Source of the DNA: Bradyrhizobium diversitatis
Lineage (GTDB): Bacteria > Pseudomonadota > Alphaproteobacteria > Rhizobiales > Xanthobacteraceae
Direction of reading: 5' to 3'
NCBI RefSeq assembly: GCF_016031635.1
Contig: NZ_JACEGD010000036.1
Location: 1 to 62,254 of the forward strand
DNA length: 62,254 bases
Shown one piece after another: positions 8,495 through 18,016 of the stretch. The position numbers and the translations under genes are program-made. How positions within the stretch are numbered: the stretch's first letter is position 1; each line of letters starts with the position of its first letter. The notes under the pieces were generated by a model that saw only the letters and a program-made list of their open reading frames with translations, was not told where the DNA came from and did no database searches.

Positions 8495-10045
8495 TCACAC
8501 GATCCGGGACGACTTGTTCCCCCAATACCGATCCCGCAGCAGCCGCTTGTACAACTTCCCTGTCGGCAGCCGCGGCAATTCCTTCTCGAAATCGACCGAG
8601 CGCGGCACCTTCTGCCGCGACAGCGATTTGGCGCAGAACGCGATCAGCTCTTCGGCGAGGGCCGGCCCCGGCACTACGCCGGGCATCGGCTGCACCACCG
8701 CCTTCACCTCCTCGCCGAGATCGGCATTGGGCACGCCGAACACGGCGGCATCCGCCACCTTCGGGTGGGTGATGAGCAGGTTCTCGCATTCCTGCGGATA
8801 GATATTCACCCCGCCGGAGATGATCATGAAGGTCGCGCGGTCGGTCAGGTACAGGAATCGGTCGGCGTCGACATAGCCGACGTCGCCGACCGTGCTCATG
8901 CTGCCGTCGGCCGAGCGCGCCTCTTTGGTCTTCTCCGGATCGTTGAAATATTCGAACGGCGTTGCCGTCTTGAACCAGACCTGACCCGGTGTGCCGGTCG
9001 GGCATTCCCGCATGTTCTCATCCAGGATGTGGAGATCGCCGAGCAGCACCTTGCCGACCGTGCCGCGATGGGCGAGCCATTCCTCGCTGTTGCAGGCGGT
9101 GAAGCCGAGGCCTTCGGTCGCGCCGTAATATTCGTGGATGATCGGTCCCCACCATTTGATCATGTCGTCCTTGACCAGGGCCGGGCAGGGCGCAGCGGCG
9201 TGGATCGCGATCTCCAGCGAGGAAAGGTCGTAGCGGCCACGCACCTCCTCCGGCAACTTCAGCATGCGCGAGAACATCGTCGGCACCAGCTGGGTGTGGG
9301 TGATGCCCCATTGCTCGACGAGCTGGAGGTAACGCTCGGCATCGAAACTCTCCATGATGATCACGGTGCCGCCCATGCGGATCGTGAGGTTCACGGCAGC
9401 CTGCGGGGCGGAGTGATAGAGCGGTGCGGGCGACAGATAGACCATCCCTTCCCGGTAGTGCCAAAGCTTCGTCAGAAAATCGAACAGCGGCAGACTGTGC
9501 CTCGGCGGCTCTTCCGGCAGGGGCCGCAAGATGCCCTTCGGCCGTCCCGTCGTGCCGGACGAATAGAGCATGGCGGTACCGAGCCACTCGTCGGCGATCG
9601 GCGTCCTGGGCAGCTCGGCAGTCACCTCCGCAAGTCCGACGATACGTTCGCTCTCACCCGGGCCATCGGCGACGATGCAGAGCTTAACGTCGGGGCAGGC
9701 CTTGATCGCCTCGCGCGCGATGTCGAGCTTGGCCATGGACGTGATCAGGATCTTCGACTGGCTGTTGACGAGGAGATAGGCGAGCTCGCCCGGCGTCAGG
9801 AAGGAGTTGATGCAGGTGTAGTAGAGCCCGGCGCGTTCACCCGCGCCGCAGGCTTCCAGGTAGCGCGAATTGTTCTCCATGAAGATCGAGTAGTGATCGA
9901 GCCGCCTCAAGCCGTGCCTGCGGAATAGATGCGCCAGCCGACTGCTGCGTGCCTCGAGCTCGCGATAGGTGACGGTCTCGCCCGTTGCCGCCATGATGAA
10001 GGCGGGCTGGAGCGGGCGCAGGCGGGCATGCGTACCAGTATACAT
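8495..10045 (-). CDS. AMP-forming acyl-CoA synthetase
   Basis: A 516-residue member of the adenylate-forming (ANL) superfamily. It should activate a carboxylic acid with ATP to an acyl-AMP and then a CoA thioester. The P-loop YSSGTTGRPKG is near residue 162, the A5 region HEYYGATEGLG near 308, the GDVGYVD hinge region near 390, and the C-terminal lysine region RLPTGKLYKR near 500. The ATG at 10045 follows GGAGG at ideal spacing. It lies 18 bp after a dehydrogenase gene on the same strand, so the two probably form one transcript and may act on related carboxylates. The acyl substrate is unknown. Confidence 0.9.
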   Translation of the reverse strand: MYTGTHARLRPLQPAFIMAATGETVTYRELEARSSRLAHLFRRHGLRRLDHYSIFMENNSRYLEACGAGERAGLYYTCINSFLTPGELAYLLVNSQSKILITSMAKLDIAREAIKACPDVKLCIVADGPGESERIVGLAEVTAELPRTPIADEWLGTAMLYSSGTTGRPKGILRPLPEEPPRHSLPLFDFLTKLWHYREGMVYLSPAPLYHSAPQAAVNLTIRMGGTVIIMESFDAERYLQLVEQWGITHTQLVPTMFSRMLKLPEEVRGRYDLSSLEIAIHAAAPCPALVKDDMIKWWGPIIHEYYGATEGLGFTACNSEEWLAHRGTVGKVLLGDLHILDENMRECPTGTPGQVWFKTATPFEYFNDPEKTKEARSADGSMSTVGDVGYVDADRFLYLTDRATFMIISGGVNIYPQECENLLITHPKVADAAVFGVPNADLGEEVKAVVQPMPGVVPGPALAEELIAFCAKSLSRQKVPRSVDFEKELPRLPTGKLYKRLLRDRYWGNKSSRIV

Positions 10046-10063
10046 CGATCCTCCGGCTTTCGA

Positions 10064-11218
10064 TCAGGCGGCAAGAAGCAGGATTTCGCGCACGTCGGCG
10101 GGGCCATCGATCTTGCGTGGGTTGCGCGGAATCCAGTTCGTACGCATCGCCTGCTCGGCGATGGCGTCGAAATGCTGCGGCGACACCCGCACGTCAGCGA
10201 GGCTGCGCGGCATGCCGAGCGAGCGGATGAAGGCATCGAGCACATCGGCGGCGTCGTGGCCGGGATAGCCCATGGCGGCCGCGACGATCATCTGGCGCTC
10301 GGCATTGTCGCGCGCGTTCCATCGCATCACCGCCGGCAGCATGATGCACGAGGTGTAGCCATGCGGTACGTCGAAGGCCGCGCCCAGGACGTAGCCGATG
10401 CCATGGCTCGCGCCCATCGGCACGCCGGCTGCGAGCGCGCCCATCGACAGCCAGGTGCCGATCTGCGCGTCCATCCGCGCATCGAGGTCGGCAGGATCGG
10501 CCTTCACCCGCGGCAGCGCGTCGGCGAGCATGGCAAGCCCCTTCACCGATTGCGCGTCGGCATAGGGATGCGTCTCACGCGAGCAGATTGCCTCGACGCA
10601 ATGATCGACGGCGCGGATGCCGGTGGACAGGAACAGCCATTCCGGCGTGTGCACGGTGATGGCGGGGTCGAGGATTGTCGCGCGCGGCACGATGAGCGGA
10701 TGCCGCAGCATCTGCTTCACATGCTTACTGCGCTCGGTGACGCCGGCGGTCGCGCTGAACTCGCCGCCGGCGATGGTGGTCGGCACGCTGATCTGCCGCA
10801 CGGTCGGTGCATTCATCTTGGGCGCGACACTCTTGTGCACGCGGATGCGCTCGATGCCTTCGATATCACCGATGTCGTTGGCGAGGCAGAGCTGCACCGC
10901 CTTGGCGCCGTCGGTGATCGAGCCGCCGCCCACGGTGACGATGAGGTCGGCGTCCGCCTCGCGCGCCGCCTCTGTCGCCGCGATCACCGCCTCACGCGGC
11001 GTATGCGCCGGCATGGCGTCGAACAGGCCGGCACAGCGCTCGCCGAGCGCCTGCGTGATCTTCGCAATTTCGTCGGTCTGCCGGTTCAGCGTGCCCGAAA
11101 CCATCAGGAACGCGCGGCGCGTTCCCAACCGGTCCATCTGCGCGACGATGGCGCCGGCTGCGGGATGGCCGAACACGACCTCCTCGATCGCGCCGAAAAC
11201 GACACGTCCCTGGTGCAC
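10064..11218 (-). CDS. Iron-containing alcohol dehydrogenase-like / maleylacetate reductase-like protein
   Basis: A 384-residue group III dehydrogenase fold with the N-terminal NAD(P)-binding segment VTVGGGSITDGAKA near residue 100 and the C-terminal metal-site region. In Fe-dependent enzymes the ligands are Asp and His in TGxDAxxH plus later histidines. Here the segment reads TGIRAVDH, so the Asp position is Arg, and the later segment is SHGIGYVLG. Loss of the Asp is typical of maleylacetate reductases and their relatives, which reduce a ring-cleavage product. The start is GTG, supported by GGGAGG six bases upstream. It leads a likely operon with the acyl-CoA synthetase. Exact substrate is uncertain. 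Confidence 0.75.
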   Translation of the reverse strand: MHQGRVVFGAIEEVVFGHPAAGAIVAQMDRLGTRRAFLMVSGTLNRQTDEIAKITQALGERCAGLFDAMPAHTPREAVIAATEAAREADADLIVTVGGGSITDGAKAVQLCLANDIGDIEGIERIRVHKSVAPKMNAPTVRQISVPTTIAGGEFSATAGVTERSKHVKQMLRHPLIVPRATILDPAITVHTPEWLFLSTGIRAVDHCVEAICSRETHPYADAQSVKGLAMLADALPRVKADPADLDARMDAQIGTWLSMGALAAGVPMGASHGIGYVLGAAFDVPHGYTSCIMLPAVMRWNARDNAERQMIVAAAMGYPGHDAADVLDAFIRSLGMPRSLADVRVSPQHFDAIAEQAMRTNWIPRNPRKIDGPADVREILLLAA

Positions 11219-11527
11219 GCCTGTCCTCCCGGACTATTCGTCTTGTTATTGTAGGGGTAATCTAGCCGAGCCTGCTGTCCCCGTCATGCGCGAAGACGCT
11301 GGCCGCTTTGCACTCTCCAAGGGGAGGGTGGCGAGTGTTCTCTTCGTGAACGATCGCACACCCACCTGCGACCATCTGTACCTGTCAACCCGCCATCCGG
11401 TCAGGGCCTCCGGCTCGGCATTGCACGCGCATTGGTCTTGAAGAGTTCAACATTGCCGCCCATCTTGTTTCGCCCGCGGGCAGGCGGTTACCCTGCATTT
11501 GCTGCGGCTTTTGATGCGAGGACTGGG
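11219..11527. other. Divergent promoter region, no gene seen
   Basis: This 309-bp stretch separates the leftward dehydrogenase from the rightward RND adaptor. I see no supported gene. A short perfect inverted repeat TTGAA-GAG-TTCAA lies at 11438-11450, 78 bp before the adaptor start. It could be an operator, but no regulator gene is adjacent and the arms are only five bases. Confidence 0.3.
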
Positions 11528-12733
11528 ATGGGCGGACCGGACGGAAGCGAGCGACTTGTCAAAAAGCACGATTTCGTTCAGTTGCGGCGGGGCGCCCTTG
11601 CCGGGCTCCTCATTGCAGCGTTCGCACTCGCGGGCTGCGACAGGCCGGCCTCACAGGCCGCGGCTCCACCGCCGGCGCCGGTGACAGTGGCTCAGCCGGT
11701 CAAGCGCACCGTCACCGATTGGGATGAGTTCACCGGCCGCTTCGAGGCGGTCGAGGAGGTCCAGGTACGCCCCCGTGTCGGCGGCTTCGTCAACTCGGTC
11801 GAGTTCCAGGACGGCGCCATCGTGCGTCAGGGCGATCTGCTCTACGTGATCGACCCGCGCCCGTTCGAGGCCGTGGCGACGCAGGCGGAAGGGCAGCTCT
11901 CCGACGCGCGTGCCCGGGTGGAGCTTGCCAAGCGCGAGCTCGACCGCGGCCTCAGCCTGGTGCAGACCAGCGCCGTCTCCGAGCAGGTCGTCGATCAGCG
12001 CCGCCAGGCCTTGCAGGCCGCGCACGCGGCCGAGACGCAGGCGGAAGGCGCGCTGAAGGCCGCCAAGCTCAACATCGAGTTCACGCATGTGACGGCGCCG
12101 CTGACCGGCCGCGTCAGCCGCCATCTCGTCAGCCCGGGCAATCTCGTGCAGGGCAGCGACAACGGAACATCGACATTGCTGACCTCCATCGTGACGCTCG
12201 ATCCGATCTACATCTATTTCGACATGGACGAGGCGACATTCATCAAATACAGCAAGCTGTGGTTCGAAGGTCGTCGCCCGAGCTCGCGCGACACGGCAAA
12301 CCCGGTGCAGGTGTCTCTCGCCGGCGAGACCAAGCCGTCTCACGAAGGCGCCATCAACTTCCTCGACAATCGCCTCGACGTCTCCACGGGAACGCTGCGC
12401 AGCCGCGCGGTGGTCAAGAACACCGATTTGTCGATCCTGCCCGGTCAGTTCGGCCGCGTCCGCCTGATCGCCAGCGCGCCCTATGAGGCACTGCTGATTC
12501 CGGACGCCGCTGTTGCGACCGACCAGTCCCGCAAGATCGTTTTCGTGGTGAAGCCTGACGATACGGTCGAGGCGCGCCCTGTCGTGCTCGGGCCGCTTGA
12601 CGAGGGCCTGCGCGTGATCCGTGAAGGGCTGAAGCCGGACGATCGAGTCATCGTCAACGGCATCCAGCGCGCCCGCGTCGGTGCCAAGGTCGCCCCGCAG
12701 ACCGCGCAAACCCCGGCCGGTGGCAAGTCATGA
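11528..12733 (+). CDS. RND efflux periplasmic adaptor (membrane fusion lipoprotein)
   Basis: An adaptor of about 401 residues of the MexE/AcrA type. After MGGPDGSERLVKKHDF comes a lipoprotein signal with lipobox ALAGC, then the biotinyl-lipoyl and barrel region (EEVQVRPRVGGFVNSVEFQDG, LLYVIDPRPFEA), a coiled-coil hairpin (LAKRELDRG...VVDQRRQALQAA), and a C-terminal barrel. It should bridge the inner-membrane pump to an outer-membrane channel. The ATG at 11528 has a modest GAGG upstream; an earlier start at 11432 would place an implausible tail before the signal. The pump gene overlaps by 4 nt. No outer-membrane factor gene follows. Confidence 0.92.
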   Translation: MGGPDGSERLVKKHDFVQLRRGALAGLLIAAFALAGCDRPASQAAAPPPAPVTVAQPVKRTVTDWDEFTGRFEAVEEVQVRPRVGGFVNSVEFQDGAIVRQGDLLYVIDPRPFEAVATQAEGQLSDARARVELAKRELDRGLSLVQTSAVSEQVVDQRRQALQAAHAAETQAEGALKAAKLNIEFTHVTAPLTGRVSRHLVSPGNLVQGSDNGTSTLLTSIVTLDPIYIYFDMDEATFIKYSKLWFEGRRPSSRDTANPVQVSLAGETKPSHEGAINFLDNRLDVSTGTLRSRAVVKNTDLSILPGQFGRVRLIASAPYEALLIPDAAVATDQSRKIVFVVKPDDTVEARPVVLGPLDEGLRVIREGLKPDDRVIVNGIQRARVGAKVAPQTAQTPAGGKS

Positions 12734-15700
12734 ATCTCGGCCGCCTCTCCATCAACCAGCCCATCCTGGCGATGGTGCTGTCGATCGTGCTGCTGATCGT
12801 CGGCGCGCTCGCCTACACCACGCTGCCGGTGTCCGAATATCCGCAAGTGGTGCCGCCCACCGTGGTCGTCACCACGCAATATCCCGGCGCCTCGGCGCAG
12901 ACCGTGTCCGATACGGTCGCGGCTCCCATAGAGCAGCAGATCAACGGCGTCGAGGACATGCTGTATCTCTACAGCCAGGCGACCTCAAACGGACAGTTGA
13001 CGATCACCGTCACCTTCAAGCTCGGCACCGATCTCGACAAGGCCCAGGTGCTGGTGCAGAACCGCGTTGCGATTGCACAGCCGCAACTGCCGGACGAGGT
13101 GCAGCGCAACGGCGTCGTCACCCGCAAGAACTCGCCCGACATCCTGATGGTCGTGTTCATGCTGTCGCCGGACGACACCTTCGACCAGCTCTACATCTCC
13201 AACTACGCGCTGCTTCAGGTCCGCGACCAGCTGCTGCGCATCGACGGCGTCGGCGACATCCAGATTTTCGGTGCGCGCGACTATTCGATGCGGCTGTGGC
13301 TCGACCCTGATCGAATCGCCAATCTCGGCCTGACCTCGGCCGAGGTATTGGCGGCGATCCGCGCCCAGAACGTGCAGATCGCGGGCGGCCAGATTGCCGA
13401 GCCGCCGATCGCAGACCGAGCCTTTCAGCCGAATCTCACCTTTACCGGACGTTTGAAGGACCAGAAGCAGTTCGAGGACATCCTGATCAAGGCCGGTTCC
13501 GACGGCCGCACGGTACGGCTGCGCGACGTCGCCCGGATCGAGCTCGGCGCGCTGGCCTATTCCACCAACAGCTTCCTGCTGCGCAAATCGGCCGTCGCCA
13601 TGCTGGTGACCCAGCGGCCCGGATCGAACGCGCTCGCGACGGCAAAGAGCATCTCCGACACGATGACGAAGCTCAAGGAGAGCTTTCCGAAAGGTCTCGA
13701 CTACAACATCGGCTATAATCCGACCGAGTTCATCGCCCAGTCCGTCCACGAGCTGATCAAGACAATCTACGAAGCCATGCTGCTTGTGGTCGTCGTGGTG
13801 CTGGTATTCCTGCAAGGATGGCGGCCCGCGATCATTCCGATCATCGCGATCCCGGTCTCGCTGGTCGGCACCTTCGCGGTGATGGCGGCGCTTGGATTCT
13901 CGATCAACAATCTGACCCTGTTCGGACTCGTCCTCGCCGTCGGCATCGTGGTCGATGATGCCATCGTCGTGGTCGAGAACGTCGAGCGCCATCTCGAGCA
14001 CGGCCTCAGTCGTCGCGATGCGGCGCTGAAGACGATGGAAGAGGTGGGCGGCGCGCTGGTCTCGATCGCCCTGGTGCTGTGTGCGGTGTTTGTCCCGACC
14101 GCGTTCCTCGGCGGCATTTCCGGGCAGTTCTTTCAGCAGTTCGCCGTCACCATTGCCGTTGCGACCGCGATCTCCTGCTTCTGCTCGCTGACGCTGTCTC
14201 CCGCGCTGGCCTCGCAGATCCTCACGCCGCACGAAGAGAAGCGTCCGCCGGCCGCCTGGAATGTCATCGCGCGCGGCTGGAACGCATTCACTGGCGTGTT
14301 CAACCGCGTATTCGACCGTCTGGCGCATGGCTATGCGGGCCTCGCCAATTTCGTGATCCGCCACTCCGTCGTGATGCTTCTGATCTACGTCGTGCTGATC
14401 GGCAGCGCCGGCTGGCTGATCGTGACCACCCCGCAGGGCTTCATCCCCGCGCAGGATCGCGGCTATGTCATCATATCGGTGCAATTGCCGGGCGCCGCTT
14501 CGCTGGCGCGCACCACCGAGGTGGTCCGCGAGATCGAGCGCATCTCGCTGGATACGCCGGGCATCATCCGCGTTGCCGCTTTCGCCGGTTTCTCCGGCGC
14601 TACGCGCACGCAGGCCGGCAACGCGGCCGCGCTGTTTCCGGTGTTCGACGAGCCTGAGGCGCGGATGAAGAAGGGATTGTCTGCGAACGCCATCACGGTC
14701 GAACTGCGCAAGCGCCTGGCCGCGATTCAGGGCGCCTTCATCATCGTGATTCCGCCGCCGGCCGTGCCCGGCATCGGTACCGGCGGCGGCTTCACCATTC
14801 GCATCCAGGATCGCCAGGGTCGCGGGCCTGAGCTGCTCGCCGCGGCCACCGACGAGCTCGTCGCCGCGGCGCGCAAATCGCCCTTGTTGCTCGCTCCGTC
14901 GGTGTTCTCGCCGTTCAGCGCCAACACGCCGCAGCTCTTCGTCGACATCGACCGCACCAAGGCGCAGAAGCTGGGCGTGCCCATCTCCAACATCAACGAT
15001 ACGATCCAGACCTATTTCGGATCGACCTATGTCAACGACTTCAACCTGTTCGGGCGCACCTATCACGTCACCGCGCAGGCCGATTTCCCGTTCCGAAAAG
15101 AATCAAGCGACCTTGCGCGCCTGCGCACCCGCAACGCTTCCGGCGACATGGTGATGCTCGGCAGCGTGGTCGAGTTCAAGGACGTCTCGGGTCCCGACCG
15201 CGTCGCGCGCTACAATCTCTATGCGGCGTCGGAACTTCAGGGCGAACCGGCACCGGGCGTAAGCTCGACCACCGCGCTGAACACCATCAAGCAGCTCGCG
15301 GACGATACCTTGCCGAGCGGCTTCACCTTCGAGTGGACGGACCTGTCCTACCAGCAGATCACTGGCGGCAACGCCGGCCTCTACGTGTTCCCGATCTGCG
15401 TGCTGTTCGTCTATCTCGTGCTCGCAGCGCAATATGGCAGCTGGACCTTGCCCTTCGCGGTGATCCTGATCGTGCCGATGTGCCTGCTCGCTGCCACCAT
15501 CGGCGTGCGTATCATGGGCCAGGACGTCAATATCCTCACCCAGATCGGTTTTGTCGTGCTGGTGGGACTGGCGGCGAAGAACGCGATCCTGATCGTCGAG
15601 TTCGCGCGCGACATCGAGAACGAGGGCAAGCCGCGGCTCGAGGCCGTGATCGAGGCCTGCCGCCTGCGCCTGCGGCCGATCCTGATGACGTCGTTCGCCT

Positions 15701-15894
15701 TCATCCTCGGCGTGCTGCCGCTGGTGATCTCCAGCGGCTCCGGCTCGGAGATGCGGCAGGCCGTGGGCGTTGCCGTGTTCTTCGGCATGATCGGCGTCAC
15801 CCTGTTCGGGCTTCTGTTCACGCCGATCTTCTACGTGGTGGTGCGGAACCTCGCGGAGGGACGGCGGGACAAGAAGCCGGAGGTGGTGGCCTGA
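12730..15894 (+). CDS. RND multidrug efflux pump, HAE1 (AcrB/MexF type)
   Basis: A full-length 1054-residue inner-membrane proton antiporter. The N-terminal MNLGRLSINQPILAMVLSIVLLIVGALAYTTLP and repeated porter-domain segments are typical. The transmembrane region contains LAVGIVVDDAIVVVENVER, with the adjacent aspartates that relay protons, and the second-half equivalent VLVGLAAKNAILIVEFARD. Two homologous halves with 12 helices are evident. It works as a trimer with the adaptor encoded just upstream, taking amphiphilic compounds from the periplasm or outer leaflet. The overlap with the adaptor implies coupling. No local TetR-type repressor is present, so regulation is not apparent. Confidence 0.95.
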   Translation: MNLGRLSINQPILAMVLSIVLLIVGALAYTTLPVSEYPQVVPPTVVVTTQYPGASAQTVSDTVAAPIEQQINGVEDMLYLYSQATSNGQLTITVTFKLGTDLDKAQVLVQNRVAIAQPQLPDEVQRNGVVTRKNSPDILMVVFMLSPDDTFDQLYISNYALLQVRDQLLRIDGVGDIQIFGARDYSMRLWLDPDRIANLGLTSAEVLAAIRAQNVQIAGGQIAEPPIADRAFQPNLTFTGRLKDQKQFEDILIKAGSDGRTVRLRDVARIELGALAYSTNSFLLRKSAVAMLVTQRPGSNALATAKSISDTMTKLKESFPKGLDYNIGYNPTEFIAQSVHELIKTIYEAMLLVVVVVLVFLQGWRPAIIPIIAIPVSLVGTFAVMAALGFSINNLTLFGLVLAVGIVVDDAIVVVENVERHLEHGLSRRDAALKTMEEVGGALVSIALVLCAVFVPTAFLGGISGQFFQQFAVTIAVATAISCFCSLTLSPALASQILTPHEEKRPPAAWNVIARGWNAFTGVFNRVFDRLAHGYAGLANFVIRHSVVMLLIYVVLIGSAGWLIVTTPQGFIPAQDRGYVIISVQLPGAASLARTTEVVREIERISLDTPGIIRVAAFAGFSGATRTQAGNAAALFPVFDEPEARMKKGLSANAITVELRKRLAAIQGAFIIVIPPPAVPGIGTGGGFTIRIQDRQGRGPELLAAATDELVAAARKSPLLLAPSVFSPFSANTPQLFVDIDRTKAQKLGVPISNINDTIQTYFGSTYVNDFNLFGRTYHVTAQADFPFRKESSDLARLRTRNASGDMVMLGSVVEFKDVSGPDRVARYNLYAASELQGEPAPGVSSTTALNTIKQLADDTLPSGFTFEWTDLSYQQITGGNAGLYVFPICVLFVYLVLAAQYGSWTLPFAVILIVPMCLLAATIGVRIMGQDVNILTQIGFVVLVGLAAKNAILIVEFARDIENEGKPRLEAVIEACRLRLRPILMTSFAFILGVLPLVISSGSGSEMRQAVGVAVFFGMIGVTLFGLLFTPIFYVVVRNLAEGRRDKKPEVVA

Positions 15895-15934
15895 CGCTGC
15901 CTCTATGGTCATAGCCGTCTCCACACCCATCGCT

Positions 15935-16078
15935 GTCATCCCCGCGAACGCGGGGATCCATAGCCACAGGGAGTGGTTTGGCGCGGGCAGCGGCAACTCC
16001 GAGTCTTCGCCAAAACCTTTCCTGGGGCTATGGGTCCCGGATCTGCGCGCGCTTTTGGCGCGCTTGTCCGGGACGACA
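15935..16078. repeat. Dispersed repeat, mosaic copy
   Basis: The left arm GTCATCCCCGCGAACGCGGGG is of a different type from the right arm CGCTTGTCCGGGACGAC, but both surround the same core (CATAGCCACAGGGAG on the left, CTGGGGCTATGGGTCCC on the right). It occupies the middle of the 303-bp gene-free stretch 15895-16197, whose remaining 120 bp carry the promoter region of the next gene. Confidence 0.85.
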
Positions 16079-16197
16079 CCGGTTGTTTGGCGCATACCCT
16101 CCATACTAACGACCAACGTGAAACGGATGGGCACGCGCGGGGTTCTTCACTAGTATCCGCGCGATTTCAAAACAGAAAACTACTGGGAGCTCAACGA

Positions 16198-17388
16198 ATG
16201 AAATCAGCATTTTTGGTCGCCGCAACCTCGGCCGTATTGCTCGCCGCGCCGGCCTCCGCGCAAGGCGTCAAGATCGGCATCCTCAACGATCAGTCCGGCG
16301 TCTATGCAGACTACGGCGGCAAATGGTCGGTCGAAGCGGCCAGGATGGCGATCGAGGATTTCGGCGGCGAGGTACTTGGCCAGAAGATCGAGCTCATCAC
16401 CGCCGACCACCAGAACAAGCCGGATCTCGCCAGCTCGATCGCGCGGCGCTGGTACGACGTCGAGAACGTCGACATGATCACGGAGCTGACGACCTCCTCG
16501 GTTGCGCTCGCGATCCACGAGCTTTCCAAGGAAAAGAAGAAGATCGACATCGTGGTCGGCGCCGCAACCTCGCGCCTCACCGGCGACGCCTGCCAGCCCT
16601 ACGGCTTCCACTGGGCCTACGACACCCACGCGCTCGGCGTCGGCACCGGCGGCGCACTGACCAAGGCCGGCGGCGACACCTGGTTCTTTCTGACCGCGGA
16701 TTACGCCTTCGGCTATGCGCTGGAGAAGGACACCAGCGAGATCGTCACGGCCAATGGCGGCAAGGTAGTCGGCTCGGTTCGCGTGCCGCTCAACTCCTCG
16801 GACTTCTCCTCCTTCCTGCTCCAGGCGCAGAGCTCGAAGGCGAAGATCGTGGGCCTCGCCAATGCCGGCCTCGACACCACCAACTCGATCAAGCAGGCGT
16901 CCGAGTTCGGCATCGTCTCCGGCGGCCAGAAGCTCGCGGGCCTCTTGATGACGCTCGCCGAAGTCAACGGCCTCGGTCTCCAGGCCGCGCAAGGCCTGGT
17001 GCTCACCGAAGGCTATTACTGGGACCTCAACGACAAGACGCGCAATCTCGGCGAGCGCTTCCTCAAGCGCACCGGACGGATGCCGAGCATGATCCATGCG
17101 GGCACCTATTCGGCGACGCTGAGCTACCTGAAGGCCGTCAAGGCCGCCGGCACCAAGGATCCGGATGCCGTCGCCAAGAAGCTGAAGGAGCTGCCGGTCG
17201 ACGACGACTTCGCGCAAGGCGGCAAGGTGCTCGAGAACGGTCGCATGGTCCACGACATGTATCTGTTCGAGGTCAAGAAGCCGTCGGAGTCGAAGAAGCC
17301 GTGGGACTATTACAAGCTGCTCGCCACCGTCCCCGGCGACAAGGCCTTCTTCACCGCCAAGGAAAGCGGTTGCCCGCTGACGAAGTAG
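16198..17388 (+). CDS. Branched-chain amino acid-type ABC solute-binding protein (orphan)
   Basis: A 396-residue periplasmic binding protein of family 6 (LivK/UrtA-like, type I fold). The signal peptide MKSAFLVAATSAVLLAAPASA is followed by QGVKIGILNDQSGVYADYGG, the classic domain start, and later by LVLTEGYYWDLNDKTRNLGERF. The ATG at 16198 follows GGGAG at 8-9 bp. An earlier in-frame start at 15973 would translate the repeat and is rejected. No LivHMGF permease or ATPase genes are next to it, so it must either share a distant transporter or act in sensing. Family members in rhizobia bind amino acids, urea, amides or aromatic acids; the ligand here is unknown. Confidence 0.9.
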   Translation: MKSAFLVAATSAVLLAAPASAQGVKIGILNDQSGVYADYGGKWSVEAARMAIEDFGGEVLGQKIELITADHQNKPDLASSIARRWYDVENVDMITELTTSSVALAIHELSKEKKKIDIVVGAATSRLTGDACQPYGFHWAYDTHALGVGTGGALTKAGGDTWFFLTADYAFGYALEKDTSEIVTANGGKVVGSVRVPLNSSDFSSFLLQAQSSKAKIVGLANAGLDTTNSIKQASEFGIVSGGQKLAGLLMTLAEVNGLGLQAAQGLVLTEGYYWDLNDKTRNLGERFLKRTGRMPSMIHAGTYSATLSYLKAVKAAGTKDPDAVAKKLKELPVDDDFAQGGKVLENGRMVHDMYLFEVKKPSESKKPWDYYKLLATVPGDKAFFTAKESGCPLTK

Positions 17389-17421
17389 GGAAGTGGCAAG
17401 GCTGCCACTGCGCACTCCGCC

Positions 17422-17576
17422 GTCGTCCCGGACAAGCGCGCCCCAAGCGCGCGCCGATCCGGGACCCATAACCACAGGCGGGCGTGGTTACGGGGACTCG
17501 GAGTTGCCAGCTCGCATCACAATTGCTCCCTGCGGTTATGGGTCCCGGATCGGCGCTTCGCTTGTCCGGGACGACA
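17422..17576. repeat. Dispersed repeat, GTCGTCCCGGACAAGCG family
   Basis: Both arms are of the canonical type: GTCGTCCCGGACAAGCGCG at the left and GCTTGTCCGGGACGAC at the right, flanking the core with CATAACCACAG and GCGGTTATGGGTCCCGGAT. It lies between two convergent genes (16198-17388 and 17603-17989), where it may serve as a bidirectional transcript end. Confidence 0.85.
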
Positions 17577-17602
17577 CCGAGTATGTTGCGGCCTCCCGCC
17601 TC

Positions 17603-17989
17603 TCACACCAACCGCAACACCACCGCGCCCAACGCTCCAACCCACAGCGCCATGGCGGCGATGCCCTGGATCGCAAAGCCAGTGCCGCGCTTGGCCGCCG
17701 CCTTCGAATAGCCGACGAAATAGACGATACGGCCGATGATCCAGACCACGCCGATGCCCGCCGCGATGGCGTCGCTGATGTAGATCGCGAACAGCCAAAG
17801 CGCCGGCAGGAAGATCGGCATCCATTCCAGCGTGTTCATCTGGATGCGGAACGCGCGCTCGAAATCCGGATGGCCCGACATCGCCGGCACCTTGACGCCG
17901 GTCGCGGTACGCGAGCGCGACACGTTGATGCAGGTGAAGAAGTAGAACGCAATCGCGAGCAGCGTGACGAGGGCGGTGAGATGATACAT
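17603..17989 (-). CDS. MAPEG-family membrane protein
   Basis: A 128-residue protein with about four transmembrane helices, of the MAPEG family (eicosanoid and glutathione metabolism related; bacterial members are often of unknown role). The conserved segment FERAFRIQMNTLEW near residue 44 matches the glutathione-contacting ERxxRxQxNxxE pattern. The ATG at 17989 follows AAGGGA seven bases upstream. It lies 27 bp downstream of the AttH-like gene on the same strand and may be co-transcribed with that unit. Enzymatic activity cannot be judged from sequence. Confidence 0.85.
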   Translation of the reverse strand: MYHLTALVTLLAIAFYFFTCINVSRSRTATGVKVPAMSGHPDFERAFRIQMNTLEWMPIFLPALWLFAIYISDAIAAGIGVVWIIGRIVYFVGYSKAAAKRGTGFAIQGIAAMALWVGALGAVVLRLV

Positions 17990-18016
17990 CGCTAGTCCCT
18001 TGGAGGAGATCGCGTC

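Noticed and set aside
11438..11450. TTGAA-GAG-TTCAA as an operator for the RND pump
   Set aside because: Five-base arms are too short to stand without a neighbouring regulator or conservation data; kept only as a remark in the intergenic entry.
12985..15066. A 693-codon leftward open frame
   Set aside because: It is wholly antisense to the RND pump gene and its product is low-complexity Arg/Gln/Asp-rich sequence, the usual by-product of high GC content opposite a real gene.
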